Source of the DNA: CAYOOT01 sp964405665
GTDB taxonomy: Bacteria; Bdellovibrionota_C; UBA2361; SZUA-149; CAZDWZ01
Assembly (NCBI GenBank): GCA_964405665.1
Contig: CAYOOT010000007.1
Coordinates: 1-64,000, forward strand
DNA length: 64,000 nt
Direction of reading: 5' to 3'
Position numbers and translations under genes: made by a program
Shown here: positions 35,091-43,948 of the stretch, piece by piece
How the letters are laid out: each line of letters opens with the position of its first letter
How positions within the stretch are numbered: position 1 is the stretch's first letter
Notes under the pieces: generated by a model
Told to the model about the DNA's origin: nothing
Seen by the model: the letters and a program-made list of their open reading frames with translations, nothing else
The model's database searches: none

Positions 35091-35927
35091 ATGGCAAAAC
35101 CAGACTTAAACCGCAAAGAAAAGCTAGACGAGAGCTTGAAATTGCCGCCAATAGAAGTTCCCGAGGCCGAAAGAATTAACAATCGAGCAAAAAACAATAT
35201 CGAATATGGTTTGGATGAAAAATTAATCAGTCCAGCAGATGCTGAATATCTCAGAAATTTGCCTGATGCAGAGAAAAAACTTGATCAGGCGATCAAGGCG
35301 AATGAGGCAGGAAGTAATATTCTTAGAGGTTTGAAAAATGGCTGGATTAATCAAAAGGACGCTCAAACTTTGCGCAATATTAGTCCTAGAGATCTACAGA
35401 AAAGATTTGACTCTTCAACAATGGCTAATGAAGCAGGGAAAAATATCGATATAGGTTTAAATGAAAAGTTGATTACAGCGGCCGATGCTGAAAGAATTCG
35501 TAATATTCTTGATTTTGGACAAAGAGAAAATTTATCGCTCCGGGCAAATCGTATAGGAATTTTAATCAAAGAAGCTTTAACAGAGGAATTAATCAGCGGG
35601 GCTGATGCCAGGGCATTACGAAAAAACAGTAATATACTGCAAAGACAATTTTGGGGATCTCAAGCCTATTTTGCTGGAAAAAACACTAAAACAGCTTTAG
35701 CAAAAGGACTAGTCAGCCTAAAAGATGCAGAGACAATATATCGAACAAAAGACTTTACTCTTCGATATGATTTGGCAGCTAAGGCCAGTGCTGCAGGAAA
35801 TAAAATAGAAGCTGCTTTGAAGAATAAACTGATCAATAAGCTGGAAGCGGAAACAATTCGCAATATTCCGGACTTTGATCTACGCTTAAAAACTATCTCA
35901 GGCTTAATTAAAGACAGAGAACATTAA
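35091..35927 (+). CDS. protein of six 40-residue helical repeats, function unknown
   Basis: 278 residues. After a 30-residue charged start there are six consecutive repeats: 31-70, 71-112, 113-152, 153-192, 193-232 and 233-272. The consensus is roughly N-x-A-G-x-x-I-x-x-G/A-L-x-x-K/G-L-I-x-x-x-D-A-E-x-I/L-R-N, followed by a polar linker. Five units have 40 residues and one has 42. There are no cysteines, signal peptide or membrane helix, so it is probably a soluble helical solenoid or binding scaffold. I do not recognise the repeat as a named family. It is last in the three-gene run 32292-35927. Confidence 0.8.
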   Translation: MAKPDLNRKEKLDESLKLPPIEVPEAERINNRAKNNIEYGLDEKLISPADAEYLRNLPDAEKKLDQAIKANEAGSNILRGLKNGWINQKDAQTLRNISPRDLQKRFDSSTMANEAGKNIDIGLNEKLITAADAERIRNILDFGQRENLSLRANRIGILIKEALTEELISGADARALRKNSNILQRQFWGSQAYFAGKNTKTALAKGLVSLKDAETIYRTKDFTLRYDLAAKASAAGNKIEAALKNKLINKLEAETIRNIPDFDLRLKTISGLIKDREH

Positions 35928-36037
35928 TCCCTTCTTTTTTTAATCTTTAAAAGAACATAAAGTAGAGCGATTTCATTACTTTGCGCAATTCTGCTGAAAT
36001 GTGCTATTAAAATCTTCCCAGAAAATATAATTTAGAC

Positions 36038-37534
36038 ATGGTTTTTATGCAAGAAATGGATGAGCAGTCACTGATTCGAAAAGAAAAGCTAGAAAAGATC
36101 AAAAAAAATTCTTACCCTTACCCTAATGATAAAAAAGTTGATACCTCAGCCTCCTTTGCCAAAGTAGTTGCCGCAGAGACTAAAGAAAAATCGGATCAAG
36201 AAAAACCAAAATTAAATTTGGCGGGAAGAATTATGTCGGTGCGGGAAATGGGGAAGGCCAGTTTTTTTAACCTCCAAGATCGCTCGGGACAAATTCAAGT
36301 GTACATCAAAAAAGATGAGGTGGGGGAAGAAGTTTATAATAATTTTAAAACATTTGATTTGGGAGATATAGTTCATCTTCAAGGCTATGCTTTTTATACC
36401 AAAACAGGTGAACCCAGTATTCATGCAACAGGTATTTCTTTGTTAGTAAAATGTTTACATCCACTTCCTGAAAAGTGGCATGGACTAACTGATGTGGAAG
36501 TGCGGTATCGCCAAAGATATTTGGATTTAATTGTCAATCAGGAAGTGACTAATACTTTCATTAAACGAGCAAGAATTATTGCCATTATCAGAAGGTTTTT
36601 TGATGAACGTGATTATATTGAAGTAGAAACTCCGGTGATGAATACGATTGCCAGCGGAGCAGCAGCGCGACCTTTTATCACGCATCATAATGCCCTCGAT
36701 CTGAAATTAAATATGCGCATTGCCTTAGAACTGCCCTTAAAAAAATTAATTGTCGGCGGGTTGGAGCGAGTTTATGAGATAGGAAGAGTTTTTAGAAATG
36801 AAGGAATATCGACAGAACATAATCCTGAATTCACAATGATTGAGTTTTATCAAGCTTATGCCACATACGAAGATTTAATGAATTTGACTGAAGAACTATT
36901 AGTAAAGCTTTGTGATGAAGTGGTGGGCTCGAGAGAAGTTCAGTTTAAAGGTTTAACGGTAGATTTTAGCCCTCCTTTTAAAAGACTGACCATGGCTCAA
37001 GCAATCCATGAATTTTCCGATTTTCCAAAAAAAATCAGCTTGGATACTTTGGCGGGAGTACATCAGGCGGCAAAACATTTTGCACAAAATGATATTTTAA
37101 ATATTCAAGACTATGGTCTTGCTCTATACGAAGTCTTTGATCGTTGTATAGAAAATAAAATCGTTAATCCGACTTTTATTACCCAACATCCCACAAGTAT
37201 TTCTCCTCTTGCTCGGAAAAATCAAAAGAATCCTGAGTTCACAGATCGCTTTGAATTAATGGTTGCCGGAATGGAACTGGCGAATGCTTTTAGCGAGCTT
37301 AACGACTCGGAAGATCAGCGAGAGCGTTTTGATCAACAATTAAGAGTAAAACTTGCCGGAAATGATGAAGCAATGGATTGTGATGAGGATTTTGTTACCG
37401 CCTTGGAATATGGATTGCCGCCTACTGCGGGACAAGGGATCGGAATTGATCGTCTGGTGATGTTATTAACAAACTCCGTAAGTATTAGAGATGTTATTTT
37501 ATTCCCCACAATGCGCCCTTTAGCCAATAGTTGA
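36038..37534 (+). CDS. lysS: lysyl-tRNA synthetase (class II)
   Basis: 498 residues. The N-terminal OB fold (about 60-150, LAGRIMSVREMGKASFFNLQ) is followed by class II motifs: motif 2 as YEIGRVFRNEGISTEHNPEF, then GMELANAFSELNDSEDQRERF-type signature residues, and motif 3 as GLPPTAGQGIGIDRLVMLLT. It charges tRNA-Lys. In-frame ATGs at 36038, 36047 and 36056 compete and none has a strong Shine-Dalgarno, so the first 3 to 6 residues are uncertain. It ends one base before lolC, so the Lol and Bam genes may share its transcript. Confidence 0.97.
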   Translation: MVFMQEMDEQSLIRKEKLEKIKKNSYPYPNDKKVDTSASFAKVVAAETKEKSDQEKPKLNLAGRIMSVREMGKASFFNLQDRSGQIQVYIKKDEVGEEVYNNFKTFDLGDIVHLQGYAFYTKTGEPSIHATGISLLVKCLHPLPEKWHGLTDVEVRYRQRYLDLIVNQEVTNTFIKRARIIAIIRRFFDERDYIEVETPVMNTIASGAAARPFITHHNALDLKLNMRIALELPLKKLIVGGLERVYEIGRVFRNEGISTEHNPEFTMIEFYQAYATYEDLMNLTEELLVKLCDEVVGSREVQFKGLTVDFSPPFKRLTMAQAIHEFSDFPKKISLDTLAGVHQAAKHFAQNDILNIQDYGLALYEVFDRCIENKIVNPTFITQHPTSISPLARKNQKNPEFTDRFELMVAGMELANAFSELNDSEDQRERFDQQLRVKLAGNDEAMDCDEDFVTALEYGLPPTAGQGIGIDRLVMLLTNSVSIRDVILFPTMRPLANS

Positions 37535-37535
37535 T

Positions 37536-38813
37536 ATGCCCACTTTTTTTGAACGATTCGTTGCCTTCAGATATCTGAAAAGTAAAAGAAAAGAAGTTTT
37601 TATTTCAATTATTACTGTTATTTCTGTAATTAGTGTTGCTCTTAGTGTCATGGTTTTAGACATTGTGCTTTCAATCATGACCGGTTTCGAAGATGAGTTG
37701 CAAGCAAAGTTAATCGATGCCAGTGCCCATTTGACAATCAAGCGTTTTGCGGCGGATGTGGAGCATGTTGATCAAGTAGTGGAGATTATTAAAAAGGATC
37801 CTGATGTTACAGGAGTTTCTCCTTTTACTTACAATCAAGCTTTACTCAGTACCCCAGCAGGTTCTCGAGGCCTTTTGATTAGAGGCATTTCCAATATCAA
37901 AGAAGCCACAGAGAAATTAGAAAAAAATTTAATTCAAGAAAGTAAAATTAACGATTTATTTAATCCTCCGTTAATGGCAGTAAAAAGACCGGATGGTACT
38001 GAGGATGAAGTGCAATTGCCGGGATTGATTGTTGGAAAATCATTAAGTGATCGTTTGGGTTTATCTGTTAATTCAGTGGTAACAGTTTTATCTCCGCAGT
38101 TTGGCAATACTCCGCAAGGTTTGGTGCCGAAGACGAGAAGGTTTTTAATTGTGGGGATCTATAGCTCGGGTTTGGTAGAATACGAAAATGGTTTAGCTTA
38201 TGCTTCTATTCCCGAAGCTCAGCGGTTTTTTAGTTTAGGAGACAGTGTCTCGGGAATAGAGGTTAGCGTAAAAGATTTATTTCAAGCAAAAGTGGTGGGA
38301 GAAAGAATCATCAATAGTTTATCGGAGGCGGGAATTAGTCTTTATGCTACGGATTGGACCGAGCCCAATAAAGCGCTTTGGGAAGCGATGAAATTGGAAA
38401 AACAAGTTTATTTTATTGTTTTATTGCTTTTAATTCTGATTGCCAGTTTTACTATCGTTAGTACTTTGGTGCTGATTGTGATGGAAAAGGGAAAAGATAT
38501 TGCTGTGCTTAAAACTCTAGGTGCCAGTAATAAAATGATTGTTAAAATTTTCATGCTCCAAGGAATGATTGTGGGAGGTTTGGGGATTTCTCTGGGAACA
38601 ATTTTGGGTTTTAGCGGTTGTATAGCTCTTCGGGAATTTGGTTTTCCTTTAAATGAAGCAGTTTTTTCTTTAAAACAAGTTCCGGTGCATATGATTCCCA
38701 GTAATTTTATTTTGGTGGCGGTTGCTGCTTTTTGGATTACATTTTTTGCCGGAGTTTATCCCGCAAAAAGAGCTTCCAGTTTAAATCCTGCAGAAGCCTT
38801 GAGGTATGAATAA
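37536..38813 (+). CDS. lolC: lipoprotein-releasing ABC transporter permease (LolC/LolE family)
   Basis: 425 residues. The N-terminal FERFVAFRYLKSKRKEVFIS motif and first helix are classic LolC/E. A large periplasmic domain (about 50-270) follows, then three helices with VLKTLGASNKMIVKIFMLQG (coupling helix) and the final YPAKRASSLNPAEALRYE. It extracts lipoproteins from the inner membrane for LolA. Only one permease gene is present, so a LolF-like homodimer is possible. It overlaps lolD by one base. Confidence 0.94.
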   Translation: MPTFFERFVAFRYLKSKRKEVFISIITVISVISVALSVMVLDIVLSIMTGFEDELQAKLIDASAHLTIKRFAADVEHVDQVVEIIKKDPDVTGVSPFTYNQALLSTPAGSRGLLIRGISNIKEATEKLEKNLIQESKINDLFNPPLMAVKRPDGTEDEVQLPGLIVGKSLSDRLGLSVNSVVTVLSPQFGNTPQGLVPKTRRFLIVGIYSSGLVEYENGLAYASIPEAQRFFSLGDSVSGIEVSVKDLFQAKVVGERIINSLSEAGISLYATDWTEPNKALWEAMKLEKQVYFIVLLLLILIASFTIVSTLVLIVMEKGKDIAVLKTLGASNKMIVKIFMLQGMIVGGLGISLGTILGFSGCIALREFGFPLNEAVFSLKQVPVHMIPSNFILVAVAAFWITFFAGVYPAKRASSLNPAEALRYE

Positions 38814-39496
38814 TGCAAGTGCAAGTAAAAAATTTAACGATGCATTATAATGATGCCGGAAGAATTGTAGAGATCTTTAAAGATCTAAACTTGGAAGTTG
38901 CTTCCGGAGATTCACTGGCCATCATGGGCCAATCCGGTGTCGGTAAGACCACATTACTTTATTTGCTAGGCGGATTGGAAACTCCCGTTTCCGGGGAAGT
39001 GATTGTGGGCAATACTTCTTTACAGAAATTAAAAGGCAATAACGAAGATTTGGCTAAGTTTCGAGGTGAAAATGTAGGATTTATTTTTCAATTTCATAAT
39101 TTACTGGCTGAGTTTTCCGCCTTGGAAAATGTGGCCATGCCTCTTTTAATCAAAAATGTCTCCTGGAATTTGGCCAAAAAAAAAGCAGAAGCATTGCTTC
39201 ATAAGGTGGGTTTAGCGCATCGCTTGACTCATCGTCCTACGGAACTCTCCGGTGGGGAACAGCAACGGGTCGCCATTGCCCGGGCTTTAGTTACCAATCC
39301 CGGATTAATCTTGGCCGATGAGCCTACAGGGAATTTAGATCCAAAAACAGGGAAAGATATCAGAGATTTATTATTACAACTTCAAAAAGAAGAAAAAATT
39401 ACTTTAATTTTGGTTACGCACTCCCAGGAGCTAGCTTCTAGAATGAATCATGTAGTAGAGTTATCTCTTCAAGGAATTAAGGAGAAAATACAATGA
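38813..39496 (+). CDS. lolD: lipoprotein-releasing system ATP-binding protein LolD
   Basis: 227 residues. ABC ATPase with Walker A GQSGVGKTTLLYLLGG, Q-loop FIFQFHNLLAEF (LolD/MacB-type), signature LSGGEQQRVAIARAL, Walker B LILADEPTGNLD and H-loop LVTHSQEL. It powers LolC and overlaps both neighbours (1 base with lolC, 4 with bamA), indicating a single transcript lolC-lolD-bamA. Confidence 0.95.
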   Translation: MQVQVKNLTMHYNDAGRIVEIFKDLNLEVASGDSLAIMGQSGVGKTTLLYLLGGLETPVSGEVIVGNTSLQKLKGNNEDLAKFRGENVGFIFQFHNLLAEFSALENVAMPLLIKNVSWNLAKKKAEALLHKVGLAHRLTHRPTELSGGEQQRVAIARALVTNPGLILADEPTGNLDPKTGKDIRDLLLQLQKEEKITLILVTHSQELASRMNHVVELSLQGIKEKIQ

Positions 39497-41796
39497 GACT
39501 AAAATTTTTTAAGCCGCGGCTGTATTATCCTTTTATTTTTTTGATCCTCGGATCAATTTTTTCTCCTTTATTCGCCTTAGCGGAACCGGCTATTAAAAAT
39601 ATTCTTGTCGAAGGAAATGTTAGAGTGGATGATTCCACCGTACGTTCCGCAATAAAATCAAAAAAAGGCCAAGTTGTGGATCGCACTCGGGTTAGTGCTG
39701 ATATCAAAGAACTTTATCGAACAGGATTTTTTGATACAGTTGATGCCAAATATCAAACAATAAATAATTCTAAAGTAAATTTGATTTTTATCGTTAAAGA
39801 GAAACCTGCGATACGAAGATTAATTTTTGATGGAAATAAAGAAGTTGATCAAGCCAAACTTAAAGAAAAATTTAATTTGGCAACAAGATATTTTATTGAT
39901 TTGAAAAAAATTAATTCCGGAATTGAAGAATTAAAAAAATATTATCAGGAAGAAGGTTTTTATGAAACAACAATCGATTATGAAACCGAGAGTGTGGGGG
40001 AAAATCAAGTTGATTTGAAAATCAAAATTTCCGAAGGCGAAAAACGAAAAATTCGCAAAGTTGCTTTTGAAGGCAATAAAAATATTGATTCCGATATCTT
40101 AAATGGCTTGGTTGATACTGCCAAATACAAATGGTGGAGTTCCTGGCTGACTGGTTCAGGTGTGGTTAAGCAGGAAGCTTTGGACAATGATGTCCGAGAG
40201 ATTAGTAAACATTATTTAAACAATGGATATATCAATGTAAAAGTTGCTACTCCCGTAATTGAACAAATAGAAGAAGGAATCAAGGTAATATTTCGGATAG
40301 AAGAAGGGGAAGTTCATGAGTTCGGGTCGATTTCTGCCAAGGGAGATTTAAAAGATAATAGTGTTGCAACAACACTTGATGGAATTAAAATTAAACCGGG
40401 TGACACTTTTAATTTGGAACAACTAAGAAAAGATACTTTTACAGTTGCAGATAAATTTACGGATGTGGGATATGCCTTTGCTAACGTCGAACCGGCAACA
40501 CAAGTAAATAAAGAAGAAAAAACAGTTGATGTTGTTTTTGTAATCGATAAGGGTCAACCGGTAACGATAAATAGAATCAATATTTCCGGCAATAAAAAAA
40601 CAAAAGATAACGTGATTAGAAGATCGCTGCAAATTTCCGAACAAGAAGTATTTTCCAGCTCTAAGATCAGACGTAGTCAAGAACTACTGCAACGTTTGGG
40701 TTATTTCGAAGAAGTAGCTATTACTCCAGAGCCCAGTGAAAATAAGGATCAAGTGGATTTAGGTGTAGCGGTCAAAGAAGGAAATACCGGTTCATTTAGT
40801 TTGGGTGCAGGAATCAGCTCCGGAGATGGCTTTATTGTTTCGACAAGAATCTCAGAAAATAATTTATTTGGTACTGGAAATTCTTTAACCTTGGATTTGA
40901 ATTCTGGATCTAAAAGAGAAAATTATGTTCTTTCTTTTAATAATCCTCGTGTTTACGATACGAGGATGTCTTTTGGAGTGGACTTATTATCGGTTAAAAG
41001 AAAGTTTGATGATTTTAACCGTAATCAAGCAGGTGGTTCAATGACTGTCGGTTTTCCTCTCTTGTTTTTAGGAGATGAGCTGGCTGATGATATTCGACTT
41101 TCTTTTACTTATGAGTTAATGAGAATTAATATTGATGATGTCGATGAAGATGCTCCTCAATTAATTAAGGATAATGAAGGAACTTCAATCTCCTCCAGTA
41201 TTACTCCGCAAATTACAAGAAACACAATTGATAATCCACTGGAACCGACAAAAGGTTCCAAACAGCAGTTTTCTATTGAAACAGCTGGACTGGGCGGAGA
41301 TGAACAGTTTTGGCTAGCTCAGGCGGCAAATAGCTTTTATACTCCTCTTTGGAGATCTTCTTTCGGAAATTTTGTATTTTCTCAGAGGACAAGACTTGGT
41401 TATGGTGAGTCATTTGATTCTGACCCTTTGCCTTTATTTAAAAGATTTTTCCCTGGTGGAATTAACTCCGTTCGTGGTTTCGGCGCAAGACAGCTTGGTC
41501 CTAAAGATGATGAGGGAAATGAATTTGGCGGGAATAAACAATTAATTGCTAATTTTGAATTAATCTATCCTTTATTTAACAGTGTTGGTTTATCCGGAGT
41601 GGCATTTTATGATGCGGGAAATGCTTTTGATGACAATGAAAGTATCGATCTTTCTGGATTAAGACATGCTGTCGGTTGGGGCATTCGCTGGAAATCTCCT
41701 TTGGCACCGATTCGTTTAGAGTTTGGATATCCTTTAGATCGAAAAGAAGGAGAGGATGCTTATCAGGTCAATTTTTCTTTTGGAGCACCATCTTAA
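39493..41796 (+). CDS. bamA: outer-membrane protein assembly factor BamA
   Basis: 767 residues. A signal peptide (to about residue 30) is followed by five POTRA domains (about 32-440). The first begins IKNILVEGNVRVDDSTVRSA, and later ones INRINISGNKKTKDNVI. The C-terminal 16-strand barrel contains the conserved GGINSVRGFGARQLGP (VRGF/Y motif in loop 6) and ends with FSFGAPS. It folds beta-barrel proteins into the outer membrane. It overlaps lolD by 4 bases. Confidence 0.97.
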   Translation: MRLKFFKPRLYYPFIFLILGSIFSPLFALAEPAIKNILVEGNVRVDDSTVRSAIKSKKGQVVDRTRVSADIKELYRTGFFDTVDAKYQTINNSKVNLIFIVKEKPAIRRLIFDGNKEVDQAKLKEKFNLATRYFIDLKKINSGIEELKKYYQEEGFYETTIDYETESVGENQVDLKIKISEGEKRKIRKVAFEGNKNIDSDILNGLVDTAKYKWWSSWLTGSGVVKQEALDNDVREISKHYLNNGYINVKVATPVIEQIEEGIKVIFRIEEGEVHEFGSISAKGDLKDNSVATTLDGIKIKPGDTFNLEQLRKDTFTVADKFTDVGYAFANVEPATQVNKEEKTVDVVFVIDKGQPVTINRINISGNKKTKDNVIRRSLQISEQEVFSSSKIRRSQELLQRLGYFEEVAITPEPSENKDQVDLGVAVKEGNTGSFSLGAGISSGDGFIVSTRISENNLFGTGNSLTLDLNSGSKRENYVLSFNNPRVYDTRMSFGVDLLSVKRKFDDFNRNQAGGSMTVGFPLLFLGDELADDIRLSFTYELMRINIDDVDEDAPQLIKDNEGTSISSSITPQITRNTIDNPLEPTKGSKQQFSIETAGLGGDEQFWLAQAANSFYTPLWRSSFGNFVFSQRTRLGYGESFDSDPLPLFKRFFPGGINSVRGFGARQLGPKDDEGNEFGGNKQLIANFELIYPLFNSVGLSGVAFYDAGNAFDDNESIDLSGLRHAVGWGIRWKSPLAPIRLEFGYPLDRKEGEDAYQVNFSFGAPS

Positions 41797-42159
41797 GTCT
41801 ACAATTTCCTTTTCTCAGTCTCCGTCTTCATCTCAGCCTCTGTCTTGGTCCTGGCCATGGTCTATAATCTAAGTTCTTTTTTCTATAGTCATTGGCAAGA
41901 AACTTTTTCATTAAGAGTGATTGATGATAAGGGGGCATTGGAATATAGAATTTAGATAATTGGCCAAGACCAGGACCAAGACAGAGGCTGAGATGAAGGC
42001 TGAGGCGGAGAGCGGAAGAGGGACGTTAAGTGATGAAAATTGGGGATGACTAAGTTTTTTATGTGAATAATACTATTTTTGGCGAGTCCTTATTGCAAGG
42101 AACCTATAATTTTTGCTAGAATTGCTAGGTTAAAGAAGATTCAATATTTAAGGATATTT
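41797..42159. other. bamA-ompH intergenic region
   Basis: 363 bases. It mostly holds the inverted-repeat element at 41826-41998 and purine-rich sequence after it (to about 42030). The final part is AT-rich and probably holds the ompH promoter and the ribosome-binding site AAGGA. bamA and skp/ompH are usually nearly adjacent, so this spacer is expanded. Confidence 0.7.
41826..41998. repeat. 173-bp MITE-like element with 29-bp inverted repeats
   Basis: The left arm 41826-41854 and right arm 41970-41998 are exact inverted copies containing CCAGGACCAAGACAGAGGC. They enclose 115 unrelated bases. The right flank continues as a diverged repeat of the same words (GGCTGAGGCGGAG), so the element has slipped or been partly duplicated. 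Confidence 0.88.
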
Positions 42160-42684
42160 ATGTGTAATTATATTAAAAGTGTTTTAAGTTTGTTGTTTAT
42201 TTTTTCCTTGTTTCTTAGTTCGGCCCACGCTGCTGACTTTAAAATTGGTTCAGTAGATTTACAAAAAGTTTTAAGTTCATCCAATGCCGGAAAAAGTGCT
42301 CAAAAAGAATTTGAAAATGATCGAAAAAAATTGCAGGAAAAAATAAATGATAAAAAAAGCGATTGGGACAAATCCAATCAAGGCTATCAAAAACAAAAAG
42401 ATAGTTTAAACGAAAAAGCCAGGGCAGAAAAGGAAGAACAATTGTTAGGGCAAGAAAAGGAATTAAAAAGAACTTTTCAAGATGCCGAAGAATCTTTGCG
42501 CAGAAGAAATGCTCAGTTAGTAAGCACGATGATGGAAAAAGTTAAAAAAATTGTTGATGAATATGGTAAATCTGCCGGCTACACGGTTATTTTAGAACGC
42601 AATGGTCAAAGTGTTTTATTCCTCGATAGTTCAATTGATATTACCGAAATTATCGTTAAGAAACTGGACGAAGCAACAAAGTAA
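42160..42684 (+). CDS. OmpH/Skp family periplasmic chaperone
   Basis: 174 residues. The signal peptide is LSLLFIFSLFLSSAHAA (cleavage at AHA-A). The mature part starts FKIGSVDLQKVLSSSNAGK and then forms a long Lys/Glu coiled coil, ending in GYTVILERNGQSVLFLDSSIDIT, as in Skp/OmpH trimers that carry unfolded outer-membrane proteins to Bam. The start at 42160 is preferred because AAGGA lies upstream and the signal peptide begins there; a longer frame to a TTG at 42079 adds a poor N-terminus. First of ompH-fabZ-lpxA-lpxI. Confidence 0.92.
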   Translation: MCNYIKSVLSLLFIFSLFLSSAHAADFKIGSVDLQKVLSSSNAGKSAQKEFENDRKKLQEKINDKKSDWDKSNQGYQKQKDSLNEKARAEKEEQLLGQEKELKRTFQDAEESLRRRNAQLVSTMMEKVKKIVDEYGKSAGYTVILERNGQSVLFLDSSIDITEIIVKKLDEATK

Positions 42685-42689
42685 ACAAA

Positions 42690-43139
42690 ATGGCTGATTT
42701 TCAATTACCTTTAAGTTATACCGATATCATTAAACTGATTCCCCATCGCTATCCTTTTCTTTTTCTGGATAAAGTTTTGGAATTTGAAGAGAAAAAGATG
42801 ATCCGAGGAATTAAGAATGTTTCGGGAAATGAAGCATTTTTTCAGGGACATTTTCCCGATCGTCCGATTATGCCGGGAGTGTTAATAATCGAAGCAATGG
42901 CACAGTTGGGAGTTATTTTTGCAAAGCTTGATTCGGAAGAAGGATCAAGAAACAATTTGATTGTTTTTGGCGGAGTGGAAGAAGTTAAATTCCGAAAGCC
43001 TGTTGTTCCAGGAGATGTTCTTGATATGCGACTGGAATTAATTAAAGCTAAGTTAGGTCTTTGGAAAATGAAAGGAATTGCATCTGTTGGCCAGGAGATT
43101 GCTGCCGAAGGAATATTATTAGCCGCTCAAATGAGGTAA
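42690..43139 (+). CDS. fabZ: 3-hydroxyacyl-[acyl-carrier-protein] dehydratase FabZ
   Basis: 149 residues, hot-dog fold. The motif IPHRYPFLFLDKV (about 17-29) is followed by GHFPDRPIMPGVLIIEAMAQ with catalytic His54 and Glu68. It dehydrates 3-hydroxyacyl-ACP in fatty-acid synthesis and controls the pool of hydroxyacyl-ACP that LpxA also uses. It lies 5 bases after ompH. The usual lpxD between ompH and fabZ is missing. Confidence 0.97.
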   Translation: MADFQLPLSYTDIIKLIPHRYPFLFLDKVLEFEEKKMIRGIKNVSGNEAFFQGHFPDRPIMPGVLIIEAMAQLGVIFAKLDSEEGSRNNLIVFGGVEEVKFRKPVVPGDVLDMRLELIKAKLGLWKMKGIASVGQEIAAEGILLAAQMR

Positions 43140-43148
43140 GTAGTTTTC

Positions 43149-43943
43149 ATGTCAGTAAAAATTCATCCCACTGCCATAGTTGATTCTAAAGCAGAAATAG
43201 ATTCCAGTGTTGAAATTGGTCCCTATTCGATTATTGGCCCGCATGTAAAAATTGCTGCTGATTCTAAGATTGCTCCTCATGTTGTAATTATTGGCCATAC
43301 CAGTATTGGTGCGGGAAGCAGTGTTTTTCAATTTGCTTCATTGGGAGCCGCTCCTCAAGATTTAAAGTTTAAGGGGGAACCTTCCACCTTAGTAATTGGC
43401 ACAAATAATACGATCAGAGAATATGTGACTTTGCAGCCGGGCACCGGTTCAGGAACAATGACAACAACTATCGGCAACAACAACCTTTTTATGGCGAATT
43501 CTCATGTTGCCCACGATTGTCGCGTCGGAAACAATAATATTTTTGCGAATTCTGTAGCTTTAGCTGGGCATGTGACCATTCAAAACAATGTAATTTTAGG
43601 CGGTATGGCCGGAATCCATCAATTTGCCCGAGTGGGCAATTATGTAATGGTTAGTGCCGGTTCGATGGTAGCGCAAGATGTGCCTCCCTACTGCATTATT
43701 CAAGGGGACCGCGCCTGCATTCGCGGCTTAAATTTAATTGGTCTTCAAAGATCGGGCATGACCGAGGAAGAAATAGTCGATATTAAGAGAGCCTACCGAC
43801 ATTTATTTTCAACCGTTGGGAGGTTAAAAGAAAAGATTGAAACCTTGCCGGAAGAAATTGCAAATCAGCCTAAAATTAAACTAATGACTGATTTTATTCT
43901 TAGCTCCAAAAGAGGGATTTGTAATCCCGGAAAAAATCAATAA
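43149..43943 (+). CDS. lpxA: UDP-N-acetylglucosamine O-acyltransferase LpxA
   Basis: 264 residues. Left-handed beta-helix hexapeptide repeats begin IHPTAIVDSKAEIDSSVEIG. The catalytic motif NSHVAHDCRVG holds His119 and His122, matching His122/His125 of E. coli. GGMAGIHQFARVG and the C-terminal helices follow. It makes the first committed acyl transfer of lipid A synthesis. It lies 9 bases after fabZ and 5 bases before lpxI. Confidence 0.97.
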   Translation: MSVKIHPTAIVDSKAEIDSSVEIGPYSIIGPHVKIAADSKIAPHVVIIGHTSIGAGSSVFQFASLGAAPQDLKFKGEPSTLVIGTNNTIREYVTLQPGTGSGTMTTTIGNNNLFMANSHVAHDCRVGNNNIFANSVALAGHVTIQNNVILGGMAGIHQFARVGNYVMVSAGSMVAQDVPPYCIIQGDRACIRGLNLIGLQRSGMTEEEIVDIKRAYRHLFSTVGRLKEKIETLPEEIANQPKIKLMTDFILSSKRGICNPGKNQ

Positions 43944-43948
43944 TTATT

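Noticed and set aside
42079..42159. TTG-started extension of OmpH
   Set aside because: It adds 27 residues before a complete signal peptide; AAGGA precedes the ATG at 42160.
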